64,000 nt of DNA from Salminus brasiliensis (Eukaryota > Chordata > Actinopteri > Characiformes > Bryconidae), in contig NC_132880.1 in NCBI RefSeq assembly GCF_030463535.1, positions 36,612,842 to 36,676,841 on the forward strand, in the 5' to 3' direction. Within the stretch, counting starts at the first letter, position 1. Each line of letters opens with the position of its first letter. Shown piece after piece: positions 51,860 to 63,951 of the stretch. The notes under the pieces are model-generated. The model saw nothing but the letters and a program-made list of their open reading frames with translations. It made no database searches and had not been told where the DNA came from. A program made the translations under genes and the position numbers.

Positions 51860-52288
51860 CGTTGTGGCATCGTTTAAAGAACCATTTGTAGCATCTTTAT
51901 GTTTAAGACCGTGGTGTGAAACTTTGCCACCAATATTCTGCTTTGCACCCAATGATTCCAGGTTGGCTTTGGACCCACCGCAGCCCTTACTGGGACTAGG
52001 ACTTAATTTTCCATAATTAAGTTGCCTTTTGTTCTACAGTAATTCTGATGCTAGGAAGTAGTTTGATGAATGAGTGAGTGAATGAGTAAGTGTTTGTGTG
52101 TGTGTGTGTGGGTACGTGTATGAGCAACAGACACCAACAGAGTTTGCACAAGAGTTGTTCTGAAGTGACTAAGTGTATGTGAGCGCGCGAGAATGTGAGA
52201 CAGAGAGAAATAAAATGATTAAAATAATAAAATGTCACATAAATACTTACCTGCAACACCAAACAAACCAAAGTCATTTACTAACACC
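51860..52288. other. Unassigned intergenic DNA
   Basis: Contains a gagtgaatgagt and (GT)n patch near 52068-52112; otherwise nothing recognised. Confidence 0.35.
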
Positions 52289-52289
52289 C

Positions 52290-52838
52290 TAACACATGAG
52301 TACACACTGGCCACTGGCCAATTCATGGCATAGGTTTCCATGGTCGAGCAGCTGCGTGCAAGATCTTAGATCATCAAGCACAATGCCAAGTGTAAGATGG
52401 AGTGGTGGACAGCACACTGCCTCTGGACTGAATGGACTTTGTGGAAACAGTTTGGGGAAGGCCCTTTTCTGTTTCAGCATGAATGTGCCCATAAATGAGC
52501 AAGGAAGCAAGGTCCATAAAGGAACTTGAAGAGGAACTTGACTGGCACACACAGAGCGCTGACCTAAACCCCATGATCTTTGAGATGAACTAGAACGAAG
52601 ATTGTAAGCCAAGACCTCTCATCTCACATTAGTGTCTGACCTGGATGAATGGGCTAAACTTCACGTAGACACACTCTGAAATCTTGTAGAAAGCCTTTCC
52701 ATAGGAGCTGAAGCTGTTAGAGCTACAAAGGGGGACCAACTCCATATAAATGCCAGTGGATTTAGAATGGGATGTCATAATTGCTCCTGTAGGTGTAATG
52801 TGTTGGTGTCCCAAAACTTTTGTCCATATTGTTTATAT
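52290..52838 (+). mobile_element. Internally deleted Tc1-like transposon with C-terminal transposase remnant
   Basis: Left part tttccatggtcgagcagctg and gatggagtggtgg comes from the transposase interior; right part aacagtttggggaaggccc through ctgacctaaaccccatga and gagatgaactagaacg corresponds to the conserved DLNP..H.W.ELE end of Tc1 transposases, frameshifted. Right terminus ggtgtcccaaaacttttgtc and catattgt resembles the inverted end of the 5244 MITE family. Confidence 0.65.
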
Positions 52839-52839
52839 A

Positions 52840-54412
52840 TTATTGCAGCACTTTACAAAATTAAATATGTTACCCTTTTTGGCACCTGAATTTTTCACAG
52901 TGTAAGCAATGTAGGGAAAGGTGATGCAATGGAGTCGCATTGGACAGTCCTGCAGTGTGTCATACTAAAGAGCCACATGATTACTACTATTACTTAACTA
53001 CTCATCTGATTGTCGCTGTAGTATGACACATGTCGTGCCGTGTGGGTATCTGGGCTCGATGCTGACGGACAGCTTCCTGTCTATTTTAACTCCCCAGTGC
53101 TCAGACATGCCATAGAGATTCCCAGCAGTTCACTGCCTTCGTCACGAACTTTCCGCCCTGACCCTTGCAAGTGGGGAAAGAAAGCCTGATGCCATACACA
53201 GGCATGCGTGTGCCTGTGTTGTTATTTTCATCAGCAAACATGGCCTGCACCTCATACCTTCACACATACAAACAGTTATAAGACTTGGGTCAAATATGAC
53301 TAGGGTGGGTCTGTCTAATCGGCTCGACATTAGACATCATCATAAAGGTTAAAAGTTCACACCCATCCACCCACACATGTATGTACACTCCCACACACAC
53401 ACACACACACATGGTATACTGTGCAAATGCCTTAGTCCACTGTGAAATTAGAATGAAAAAGCTCCTTATCTGGGCAGTAAGTGTTTATTTATTCAGTAAA
53501 ACACTGATATTATAATAAATATTAATAACATTCATACATAAGTAGTGATTTTAGATCACTGTGTTCATTACAGCATACTCAAATCTCTCCTCATGGGAGT
53601 CTAGTGTTATTTATATTTGATCTCATCCAACACCTGGTTTGGTAAATCAGTGCTTAATGATGTTAATCCAGGGGAAATCTGCAACAAAGCTCTGTTCTTC
53701 AACCTAGCTCACAAGATCTCATCTACTTTCATCAAAATGAGACATTATGTGTTACTGTATGTCTGCTTATTCGTATCTGCTGGAATGTGATCTAGTGGTC
53801 CTATATGCAAAACCTCTCTTATTGCTGAGATAAATGCTTTCAAATCATGTGCTTAGGTGCCTACAACGTCTGCACAGTGAACTGAATGTATATAACAGGG
53901 TTGTAATGGGAGTCCTTTGTAGTTGCTATATGTACACCTCCAACAAGACAACTGATAGCGTAATTGATCGTAATGTTTTTATGTACTCGGTCATAAATAG
54001 CAGCGATCATAAACCTCTTTCTGATAATGGCTGATAATAGATATGAATGTTTTTAGACTGCAGTGACATCAGTGTTGATTCGTGTACAGCAATATAAACT
54101 CAAGGTAGGACTTTGTATCTGTCGCTGTCGTGTCCTCATCATGACTTTTCACCTCTATTTAAAATAAGAGCAGATTGTACAGAGGGCCGCAGGTAAGGAA
54201 CACACAGCAGGCTTGCTCCAACTGTGAAAGTCTTTTACTCCTACTACTCTCGACCTCTCTGTAGCTAAGACGTCTGGGTCATATTATGACCAAGCACTGT
54301 TCACAGTTTTGGACTCAGTAACCCTGAGTCTGTTACTTAATTTTAACCTTAAAATTTCATATTTCCGGAATATATTTACTGCCATCTAGAGGTTATTTGG
54401 ATTAAGGAGACC
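52840..54412. other. Unassigned intergenic DNA
   Basis: A short (CA)n at 53393-53411; 53030-53330 is of balanced composition and might be conserved. No gene recognised. Confidence 0.3.
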
Positions 54413-54647
54413 CACATTTACATTTACATTTATGGCATTTAGCAGACGCTCTTATCCAGAGCGACTTACAAGGTTACTTGTATTACAGAGGAGGGCCAAT
54501 GTAGTGTTAGGAGTCTTGCCCAGGGACTCTTATTGGTGTAGCGCAGCATAGTCACCCAGAACGGGAATCGAACCCTGGTCTCCCACATGGTGTTGTTGTA
54601 ACGCAATGGTAGGTGGTGGTGTTATCTGTTGCGCCACACCAAGCACC
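54413..54647 (-). mobile_element. tRNA-derived SINE, complete, reverse orientation
   Basis: On the minus strand a tggcgcaacagat A box (54636-54624) and a perfect ggttcgattcc B box (54574-54564) are followed by a body with gtcgctctggataagagcgt and a tail of atgtaa repeats. Different family from the SINE at 3066. A tail fragment of this family is at 63128-63225. Confidence 0.8.
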
Positions 54648-54659
54648 AACCACACATGA

Positions 54660-55215
54660 AACCACAGCTAAGGCTGGGCTTTTTAAAGCTATCTTTGGCA
54701 GTCCTGTCCTCTTTATTCTCACTCTCTAATTCTGTTGAAGTGAACTGAGCGTCTCCACAAGCAATTACACGCAACACAACTAATCTTAGGCAATAAGGTG
54801 GACAATATCAAATAGTACCATATTTTCACTGCAGAGGAGCTCTGTGGCACATGCCAGTCATGCACTGAGGGCAGTTATGGTTGTATCAGTTGTTGGAAAT
54901 GTGGTTAAATATTATACAATATGACTGATATAGCAGAAAAGATGAATATGGATAAATGTGCAGTAAAAAACAAATGTATTGCATAATGCTGTCACTAATT
55001 AACCCAGTGCTGTGCAGAGTGTGTATGCAGCACACTTTTTAAAAGCATTTCCCCCAGCAATGGAGGGTTTTTTGTTGTAAAACACCAGTTAATGTTACAG
55101 CACATGCAAGTAAACATAAGTACAGTAAAAACTAACAAAAATGTTAGAAGATGAGATCCTGAGATCTAGGCTGAAGACCAAAGCTTGTTTCTTTTAATGA
55201 ACACAGTGATTATTA

Positions 55216-55255
<40 letters not shown>

Positions 55256-55277
55256 CATCCTGACTTGAGTATATATT

Positions 55278-55323
<46 letters not shown>

Positions 55324-55788
55324 CAAGTTTATATATAATCATTTCTTTTATGCCTGTCCAAGTGTTTTGGTTAACTCTGCTACCTCTAATATAAAACTGC
55401 ACAAAATCTGGTTGCAAAACAGTTTTAAATGTTTTTTTAAATGACACCTTGTGATGTCACTTCCTGAAAGCCTGCACATGGAGGCACAAAATAAGGCATA
55501 AAATAATGTAAAATAAGCCAGTTACTCTCAGCTCTGTTAATGGTTTAAATGATAACTGATGAGTCCAATCTTTCCATACTTGAAATGTACCTGCAATTAT
55601 AGAATGGGCCATTTATTCTAATAGTGGTGTTTTACTGTGTAAATGACCAAAAAAGGTCAGAATAAAACCGGTATCTCCAAAATGGCAATTTTGTTTTTGT
55701 TTTGTTTTTTTGGTCTGTTTCCACTGATCCATTCATTACGATAAGTATGAATGTAAAGGATTGCTGGAATTGTCTAACTATGTAAAGA

Positions 55789-55846
<58 letters not shown>

Positions 55847-56261
55847 ATAATAATAATACAATTATTTTATCTCCAAAATAGCCCATCAATGTCAGATGAA
55901 GCCGACGTGGCAGCTGTTTTTGAACAGAAATAAATGTTCAGAAAATAAGCTGAAGCCGAACTGTCATTTAACATAACCTACAAACACAGAAATGTGGATT
56001 TCTATAGGTTTGAGCCTCTGAGATTTAGCTGCCCTGGATTCAGTTAGAACATTGAATATATCGTGGAGAGGATTGAACACAGTGAGTTTGAGCAATTTGC
56101 TGTGTAATTATCATAGTGCTGCAGCGCCACCTACTGACCAAAGTTCAGTAAAATCAACATGTCTGCATGGCTGACTCACTACAGTCACACTCATACCTGA
56201 GTATCATGTTTTAATAAAAAATAGAGAAGGGACCAACACGCCAACCCCAAAGGTAAAGTGA

Positions 56262-56265
<4 letters not shown>
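54660..56265. repeat. AT-rich intergenic DNA with several microsatellites
   Basis: (ATT)n at 55214-55252, (TA)n at 55277-55321, (AAT)n at 55791-55858. No gene or transposon recognised between them. Confidence 0.7.
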
Positions 56266-56300
<35 letters not shown>

Positions 56301-56307
56301 GACTAAC

Positions 56308-56345
56308 ATTAAAACCACCTGCCTAATGTCGTGTAGGTCTTCGTC
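56308..56345 (-). mobile_element. End fragment of the Tc1-like element
   Basis: ccacctgcctaatgtcgtgt followed by aggtcttcgtcg resembles, in reverse, the right end of the elements at 2915 and 43606. A (AT)n-(AC)n run precedes it (56266-56300). Confidence 0.4.
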
Positions 56346-56349
56346 GAGC

Positions 56350-57035
56350 CACCAACAGTTCTTATGCAGCTTATTTTCCATATATGGACTGTATTGACTG
56401 GGTAGTAAATTATATGATATGTAATATATAAATAATTGTATTTAAAATAAGAAATGTGTTTTTCTTTCTCTTATACGTTCTCTTTGAATGGGAGTGTTGT
56501 TGTAATGTAATTTGCTGTATGGCCAGCAGATGGAGGCACCGAGCCACAGCGTTTTTCCTGATTTCAGTTGAGGAAAAGAGGCAGTAAATAAAAAAGGCAG
56601 ACTGGCATGAGAAAGGCAAGTTCAGATGGCTCTCATGAAGTGATGTCTCGCCATGTCCTGTGGTACTGTCTCCATCACCATGGTCACCAGCCCAGCGTGG
56701 TACAGACAAACTGGCAGCACTGGTTTGGCACAGTTCAGGCGTCATCTTCTTTAGCATGACTTCACATTTATGGGCACTTGGAGACAGCAGATGATATTAA
56801 AGACTGACTCTGACTCTTTCCCTGCCTCCTTAAACACACACACACACACACACACACACCCACACAGTCTCCCACGCCACCCACTGCAGAATCTTCATGT
56901 TTCTTGGTGCAGGAGGAGAAGCTGCTCTGTTGACTGTGAAAGAGCGCAGATGGATCTTACACAAGCTTATTTCACACAAAAGTTTCCAACAAATGAACAG
57001 TTGCATTTTTTAGAAAGTGAGGTATGGTTGTGCAG
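56350..57035. other. Unassigned intergenic DNA
   Basis: A 115-codon minus-strand ORF (56410-56757) has no motif. (CA)n at 56833-56860. Confidence 0.3.
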
Positions 57036-57480
57036 CTTAAGTGGTTCCCACTTCCAGGCAGTTGCTAGGCTGTTGCTACATGGTTGCTATGGTGTTGCTA
57101 AGTGGTTGCTTGCTTGGTATGGGCTAGGTGGTTTCTATGGTATACCAGCTTGTTGCTATTGTGTTTGCTAAGTGGTTGCTATGTATCACAGTTGGTTGCT
57201 GTGGTGGTCCTAGGTGGTTGCTGTGGTATCCCAAGTTGTTGCTATGTTTTTCCAGGTGGTTGCCATGGTGTTGCAAACTACACTTTAGGTGGGCGCTGCA
57301 GTGTGGCAAGGTGTTTGCAGTGGTGTTTTTAAAAATTGATAAAATGTTGTTAAGGTGTTGCTAGGGTGTTGCTTTGGTATCCCAAGTGGTACCTGTGGCG
57401 TCTCAGGTGATTGCTCAGATGTTGCCAAGTGGTTGCTGTGATTTTCCATGTGGTTGGTTGGGTGTTCCCAGTTTATTTGT
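57036..57480. repeat. GGTTGCTA-type degenerate minisatellite
   Basis: More than 15 variants of gttgctatggt, gttgctaagtg and ggtatcccaagt in head-to-tail order with a loose period of about 30 bp. Long ORFs on both strands here are by-products of the array. Confidence 0.8.
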
Positions 57481-57489
57481 ATCATTTGT

Positions 57490-58680
57490 GACATTTGATG
57501 GGTGCCAAAACTTGCCCCTGATTCATTACTATGGGTAAAAATCTGTTGCTATGGGAAACATTTGGCTGAATTTGAGATAGCTTTTTGTAGTAAGTGAAAA
57601 TAGCATGAGTATGAAGGATTTTGTAAAAAGCCATTCCCCTAAAACATATGAAAACACACAGCCTGACTAGTCACGACGGAGAGCGCTGGAGCAGGGAAAG
57701 GGTAAAACAAACACAAAGGATGAATACCATCAAACCGCACTTGCTGTACACCTACGATTACTATTGTGCACCTCCAGCTTAGCTAACGTTAGCATTACAC
57801 TAATGTGTAACATAGCTACACAAGTAGCATTGCTAAGATGGCTAAAAGATTCGGACCGATGCCTGAAGAAAGCATGGACTGCACAACGTCTCTCAAAAGT
57901 TAAGCCATCACAGGTCTATTATGATATGTAGCTCCGCCCATCTCCATATGTTTTAATAACAAAACACACATCTAATGTTTTCCCCTAAGCTGTCTTTCCA
58001 TCTCCTGTGTCTAATTCCAACAGCTGGTTTTCTCTGTGCTAATACTGTCCCATTTTTTATTTCCCCCAGAAAAGAGTTTTTAAACCCTTATTCTGATTCA
58101 TCATAAGAAGGCAGGGTTACAGTAAGGAATGGAGTGATTGACAGCCTTGGCTGGAAGCAACCGTCTGCAGGACCTGCAAGGCGCCCTTTCTGTTCATTAC
58201 ATGGAGTAGCTGAGTTGTAGTGGAACTTACATGAGCTGCACTTCTACTGTTGAAATTAGACACACTACTGTTGAAACGTCCACAACCTGGACGTTCTGAG
58301 ACACATATGTCTGGGAGTGAGTGGGCGATTCTGACTCCGCCTCAGGTCTCTATTGCGCAGACTCTGGTTGCAAATTTGACAACATAGCAGACAGATTTGG
58401 CTTAATTTCTAGAGAACGGAAGGAAATGCAACCACAGCATCCATGCTTTCTACTGTCATTGATTCCGACAATAGCAAATGCCCCATAAACAAGACAAGAT
58501 AACAGATAATTACCTGCCCAAACTAGCAGCCTTCCTTCTGTTTGCTGTCTTTCTTTAGCATAGCAAGCTGTTGTAACTACCAGGATAACTTTCTCTGCCA
58601 TTCTCTGCCATTCTTGTGAGTGTGTGTCCATGTATATGATGGACTTGTGCATGCAGAGCGGGCAGGATGTCATGTAAGTA
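57490..58680. other. Unassigned intergenic DNA
   Basis: No gene, tandem repeat or recognised transposon. Confidence 0.35.
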
Positions 58681-58682
58681 AG

Positions 58683-58886
58683 ACAAGACAACCATATTTA
58701 TCATTTGTGTCAGACACAAATGGAATTTGGCTTCCGCCCTCAACCCATGCGTGCAGTGAACAGATACACACCAGTGAAACACACACACACCAGAGCGGTG
58801 GGCAGCCAGTGCTGCAGCGCCCGTGTGAGGGTGAGGGTGAAGGCGAGCCCAGGTATCGAACCGCTGAGCCACCACTGCCCACAAGT
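58683..58886 (-). mobile_element. tRNA-derived SINE with fused A and B boxes, reverse orientation
   Basis: On the minus strand ggtggctcagcggttcgata joins the A box directly to the B box; a full copy has about 34 bp between them. The body (gtgggcagtggt start; gcggaagccaaattcc near the tail) belongs to the family at 3066 and 61560. Confidence 0.7.
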
Positions 58887-58889
58887 ATA

Positions 58890-59555
58890 AGTATAAGTAT
58901 ATACACAGGCAGATATGTTATCCATTCATTTTATTTGGTCTGACTGAATTGACTGGGCAGGGTTTCTGCAGTCCTGTAGCTCCACAGATGACAGTGTTTT
59001 GTTCTATTCATTTTTAGAGCATTTGATGTAGCGACTGCTATCAAGATATAAAGAATATAAGACATATAACAAAACAGTTTCTAAAATCAGTCGCCTACTC
59101 CAGCTTTATTGCAGTCTAGCTATTCGCACAAACTCTGCACAGTAAAGCATGTGCCTATATTACACCAGTAGAATCTCACGTTTTTGTATATGACATTTTT
59201 CACTGAGCAGATTTATGAACCTGGTGGATAAATTTATGCAAATCTATGACTGGGTTTGGGCTGTTAGACAAATACCAACTAAACCATTTTATGTTAATGT
59301 GTTTACTTTTTGTGTAATGTGTAAACATATTTGTTAATGTGTTTACTTTTTACCTTTACATACTCAAATATGTTGATTATATTTATAATCTTGAGGTCTA
59401 TGGATAGCTAACACCTATGTATACTGTACATGTACAGTTTTCTTATAACTATTACCAGGTCAGAGTAGATATAGACCAAGCAGAGAATGATGTTACATGT
59501 ACACAAACTGCAGATGGTAGTTTAAATAGTAAGATCATGCAAGTATATAAGTATA
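58890..59555. other. Unassigned intergenic DNA
   Basis: AT-rich; nothing recognised. Confidence 0.35.
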
Positions 59556-60205
59556 TATACACTATATGTCTAAATGTTAAACCCATTGCTGACACTGATG
59601 TGCAAATGCACACTCACGCAGCTTGTCTAGTCCCTGTAGAGAGGCATCACCAATAGAATAGGATAAGAGGAGCAGATAAGATAGGATAATCCTTTATTAG
59701 TCCTACAGTGGGGAAATTCTCAGTGTCACAGCAGAAAAGGGATAGCAAGGCACTCAGATGCAAAAACTTAGATAAATTACCAATATATACACAAAATAAA
59801 TAATACAAGTAAAAAGCAAAAACAGTATTATTCACAGATTATTTACTGGTAATTGCAAATGACGCTTAATTGCACAAGAACCTAATGAAAGCATGCCTAA
59901 TGCCAGGTGTGGGCTAGAGGGGCAAAAAGCCCCCCAGCATTGAAATGTGGAGCAGAGGAACTATGTTCCACTCTAGAATGATGATGCTCTATCCAATGCT
60001 TTTGGGATGGGTTGGGGAGTGGTGGAGTGGGGTGGGGTCGGATGCTCAAATCCTCACAGCAGTGCTCTAAATTAGCTCCAAAAGGCTCCCCTGGACAGAA
60101 GAGACAGTTACTCCAACAAAAGCAGGATCTTATTTTTTAATACCCTTCGAAAGAAACAATGAAAAATGAGTAGATGTCCCCATACTTCTGTCCATATGAT
60201 GTACT
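59556..60205 (-). mobile_element. Tc1-type MITE, reverse orientation, interrupted by a LINE tail
   Basis: Ends cactatatgtctaaatgtta (left) and catacttctgtccatatgat (right); interior agcttgtctagtccctgtag, cccccagcattgaaatgtgg, ctccaacaaaagcaggatct. The insertion occupies about 59672-59880. Confidence 0.7.
59672..59880 (+). mobile_element. LINE-tail-like repeat inside the MITE
   Basis: agataggataatcctttatt, agtcctacagtggggaaatt and ctcagtgtcacagcag match a widespread fish repeat. It splits the MITE between the tagaataggat and aacctaatg segments. Confidence 0.55.
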
Positions 60206-60209
60206 TAAG

Positions 60210-61385
60210 TAGAAATACAATTATCCACATCACCACCCCACACATTTTATACACTTATACTCGTATCTCTGAAATGGTAACATGGTGTGAGAAGGTAAAA
60301 AATCTTATGGAGCATTAATACATAAATTCACATTTCATTCCAAATCATTTTCATCTTTTCTTTTGGTCTATTCCTCATGATGTATTTACGCAATATAAAA
60401 TACAGCTAAAGCTATTAAATGTTTGAACAAAATGGAAATAAGGTTTTGATATGACAGAGAAATCACCATCTAATCTTTACCTAATGGCAGCTTTCACAGA
60501 AATCATATTTAGGATCATAACTGATTGTAAGATAATTGTCTAATTCTGCAATGTATGGACACTAATCCTGAAATCACGCTCTGCTGCAGTGCGTTAAACT
60601 GGGCGGCAGAGTAGACTCGACCCCCTGTACAGTGAGAGTGCTAGACTGACCGGGGCCAGCTCCTCTGGGGCACACTCAGGCGCAGCGGCCCTTTGAACTG
60701 AGCTGATGGACAGATGAGCCAGGCCAGCTGTCCACATCTTTAGTGGTATCAGCTTACAGCAGCCTGATATCCTCCCTCTGGGGACCCCAGCAAATGGACC
60801 ACAGCGGCTGTGTCCGCAGAGCACGCGTTACGGGACATACTCATATCGATCCCACAGATACACTGCAATGAATACGTTTGTATAGACACTACTATACAAA
60901 CACACTGGAATTTAGGCCGTAGAGTATGTTTTGTGTACCTGTTCCAAAAGCCTGAGCATGCACATGCATGGTCACTTAGTCCAAAACAAATGCACATCCA
61001 CACACACTAAAAGCCAACAGCTGATTCTGTTCTCTCCTCTGAAAGCCTCTTTTGTGAGGGGCCAGGTCCAGTTGCTCGATGTTGTAAGACAGGCTTTTTG
61101 TGGCCCTTGAGCGCTCCAGCTGCCGAAAGCGTAAATATGCCAACCATGCTGGCTAGTGCGGACTTCACATGTGTTTCTGTGACATTACACCAGGCTTTTT
61201 GGCTGCTGGCCTGTTTCCATTAGCTTCACACTACACTGCTGTCAGTCTACAGGCTCTGTCACCTCCAGGTTCCACACAAAAGTCAATTCATGAGGCTGCT
61301 CATGGGCTACTCAGCTGTATCCATGTAGCCACAGCACTCTCAGATGCAGGCGTGAAGCTACACAAGTTGTACACAAGGCCGACTA
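60210..61385. other. Unassigned intergenic DNA
   Basis: 60550-60830 is GC-richer than its surroundings but shows no ORF with motifs or clear splice sites. No repeat recognised. Confidence 0.3.
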
Positions 61386-61505
61386 GGTAGCGATGCTAGG
61401 TGAGGCTGGCGGTCTATATGGTAGTGATGCTGGTCGAGGCCAGCGATTAATGCGGTAGTGATGCTAGGCGAGGCCGCTGGTTGCTGCACTAGTGATGTTG
61501 GGCAT
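61386..61505 (+). repeat. 34-bp minisatellite, about 3.5 units
   Basis: Units start at 61386, 61420, 61454 and 61488, each with ggtagtgatgctaggcgagg or a close variant. Confidence 0.8.
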
Positions 61506-61559
61506 GTTGAGTTGACATTGGAGACAAAACGTTATAAGGAGACAAACATTATGGGTGTG

Positions 61560-61865
61560 ATGATGGGGCTCAGCGGTTAGAGGACCAGGCTATTGATGAC
61601 AGGGCTGTGAGTTCAATAATCGGGCTCGGCAAGCTGCCACTTTTGGGCTGTTGAGCAATGCCCTAACCCTCCCTGCTCCCCAGAGTAGGAGGTGCCGCAG
61701 TGATGGCTGCCCACCACTCTGGACACGTGTGCTCATTGTCCATTGTGTGTGTTTGCTCAGTAGTGTGTATGTGTGTGTTCATTGCACAGATGGGTTGAAG
61801 GCAGAGACCAAATTCCATCTGGGTCCAACACAAATGGTCAATATGAGTGTCTTTGTCTTTGTTAG
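61560..61865 (+). mobile_element. Diverged tRNA-derived SINE
   Basis: ggctcagcggttagaggacc (A box), a decayed B box (agttcaataatcg), then gggctcggcaagctgccact, ggctgcccaccactctggac and tgcacagatgggttgaaggc. Same family as 3066. Confidence 0.7.
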
Positions 61866-61869
61866 CAGG

Positions 61870-63125
61870 AAACGGTAAAGCCAGTCCTGTTAGCGATGTG
61901 GGTTAGGGAGGCGAGACTGATAGTACAAACCCAAATCTGTCAACTGTTCATGTATCAAATCCATTGATTAGATACTACTAGAAAGATTAGAATTTTTGAT
62001 CAAACTTGTTGCAAGGGACAATTCAGTTATCGCTGGATATTGGTAGGGTTCCTAACGTCTCTACTCAGTTCTACACCTTTGGCCAAAGCCATCTAGTTCA
62101 AAAGAGCATACCTAGCCCTGTTTTTTGTGTTATGCTACCAACACAGGTGTTTAGCCGCTAGCAGAACTGCCCAATAACATTGCACTGAAGATGCACTTGA
62201 AAAGATGTGGTGGCTTCCTTTAAGTGGCTTAGCGGAATTATGTGTTAGCCTTCACTCTCCCAGGCTAGAAGCATTGTGTGTGATAGGGGGAGATGGGGCT
62301 GAAATCAGAAGAAAATGAAGTATAAATCAGCCCCAAAACTGTTGCACTAAACCATGTAATTGCTGACCATTGTCTGCACGTGGCAAGCCAGAGCAAACCG
62401 GATAAACTTGCTAGAAAATTCCATGACCCATCAAGAAGGCCACAGTGAAGAAGCTGAATAGCCACCAGAAAGAGATATGTACGTCCTGAAGTTTAAGCAT
62501 CCTCCCCTCACTCAAAACAAATCTCAAAGATTACAGGGATTAAGGATGAAGGTGGCAACCACAGAAGGGGACGTTCAAGTGGCCCTCATGGGGTGAAGCC
62601 TCACCATCTCCTCTACACAAATAAAACCCTTCAGGCCTCTTCTTCAGTCTGGAAGCTCCTCTAACCAAATCGAATTTCAAATGTACTTCAACAGCTCAAG
62701 TGTTTAAGTATGCAGAGCTGTCTCACTGTGGGAGGTGTCATAGTGTGATTACGACAGCACTTTACAGCTTTATAAATGGACAGAAGGTGTCCCTTCCCCG
62801 CCTCCCCCCCACCCCCTTTTCCTGTTTACAGTGAGTAATGCTTTGGTCATCCAGAAGGCAACGGACAAGCAGTTTGTTCGTTTGACGGGCAAATTGTGCC
62901 CGTGCATATAGTGTGTGGGTGGACCACAGGGAAAATGCAGGTTGATCAATCACATGGGTTGAAAGGACGTGGCTCAGGATGAGTGGCATCCCTAGAGATC
63001 CCTAGAGGTCTCCTGCAGCACTTCATCATGGCTGTCAGCAAAGGGGGCTTGTGGCATACACTCGCCCAGCTGTTGGGACACTCAAAGCTAGTTCAGGCAA
63101 AAATTAAATGTACATAATATCTTCC
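61870..63125. other. Unassigned intergenic DNA
   Basis: A C-rich run at 62797-62817; no gene or recognised transposon. Confidence 0.35.
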
Positions 63126-63127
63126 AT

Positions 63128-63225
63128 TTATGACATTTGGCAGATGATGTTATTAAGAGCAAATTACATAAAGTTACACAGGTAGGTGAATGTAGTGTTA
63201 GGAGTCTTGCCTAGGGAGCACTGGA
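63128..63225 (-). mobile_element. Tail fragment of the SINE family at 54413
   Basis: atgacatttggcagatgatg and gtagtgttaggagtcttgcc with tagggag match the 3' half of that SINE, diverged. Confidence 0.55.
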
Positions 63226-63388
63226 GCTGTGAGGCTAATTTAGGTAGCAAGAAATGAAAGTAGCCCATTAGCAGCCAATCCCAAACCTCATACCTCAAAC
63301 AAACTCACCTCAAACTGCATCCCAATACTTTTTAATCTATAACAATGTACAGACGTGTGTAGAATATATATAGCAAAGTAGTTATCCT

Positions 63389-63762
63389 TCTGTATAAGAG
63401 TTTTCACAGACAACTGATAAACAGCATCAGTGCAGTGGCAATCGGTCCATAGCTCTTCCATCACTCTGCAGCGTGGAGAGGAAAAGGGGCATGAGCAATG
63501 CTGAACTCAAAAAGAAACTTAAACTTTTCAATTCAAGACATTAAATTAATTTCTTTACCCAAAAAACAGCTGAGCTATGCATCATATTTATTACATAACA
63601 TGTATAAGAATTCCAGAAAAAAAAGAATACACAATATTATATTATACAATATTATATTATTTCCATAATACTCAATACAATTACACTGCGTACCTGCATA
63701 GGAGTTTTCACAGAGAACGGATAAACAGCATTAGTGCAGCTGAAATCGTTCTGTGGCTCTAC
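63389..63762 (+). repeat. Pair of 70-bp direct repeats
   Basis: 63389-63459 and 63693-63762 share gagttttcacaga, ataaacagcat and agtgcag in order (about 80% identical by eye), separated by AT-rich sequence. Confidence 0.6.
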
Positions 63763-63898
63763 ATGTCAATTAAAACCCGTATTCTTATTACTCTATATGT
63801 TTTTTATTCAACATACATGAAAGAAGTGCACATGGACGCATGAAGAGTAGGGTACTGAATTTCGGCACTAAATTCTAAGCAAACGCATCTATATTGCT

Positions 63899-63904
<6 letters not shown>

Positions 63905-63944
<40 letters not shown>
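63905..63944. repeat. (TA)n microsatellite
   Basis: About 20 TA units near the end of the window. Confidence 0.9.

Positions 63945-63951
<7 letters not shown>

Noticed and set aside
55632..55889. Tyrosine-run ORF on the minus strand
   Set aside because: It is a translation of the (AAT)n microsatellite.
57036..57480. Possible CRISPR-like array
   Set aside because: Units are degenerate, contiguous, without unique spacers, in a vertebrate genome.
57102..57494. Overlapping ORFs on both strands
   Set aside because: They follow from the GTTGCTA minisatellite, whose units lack stops in several frames.
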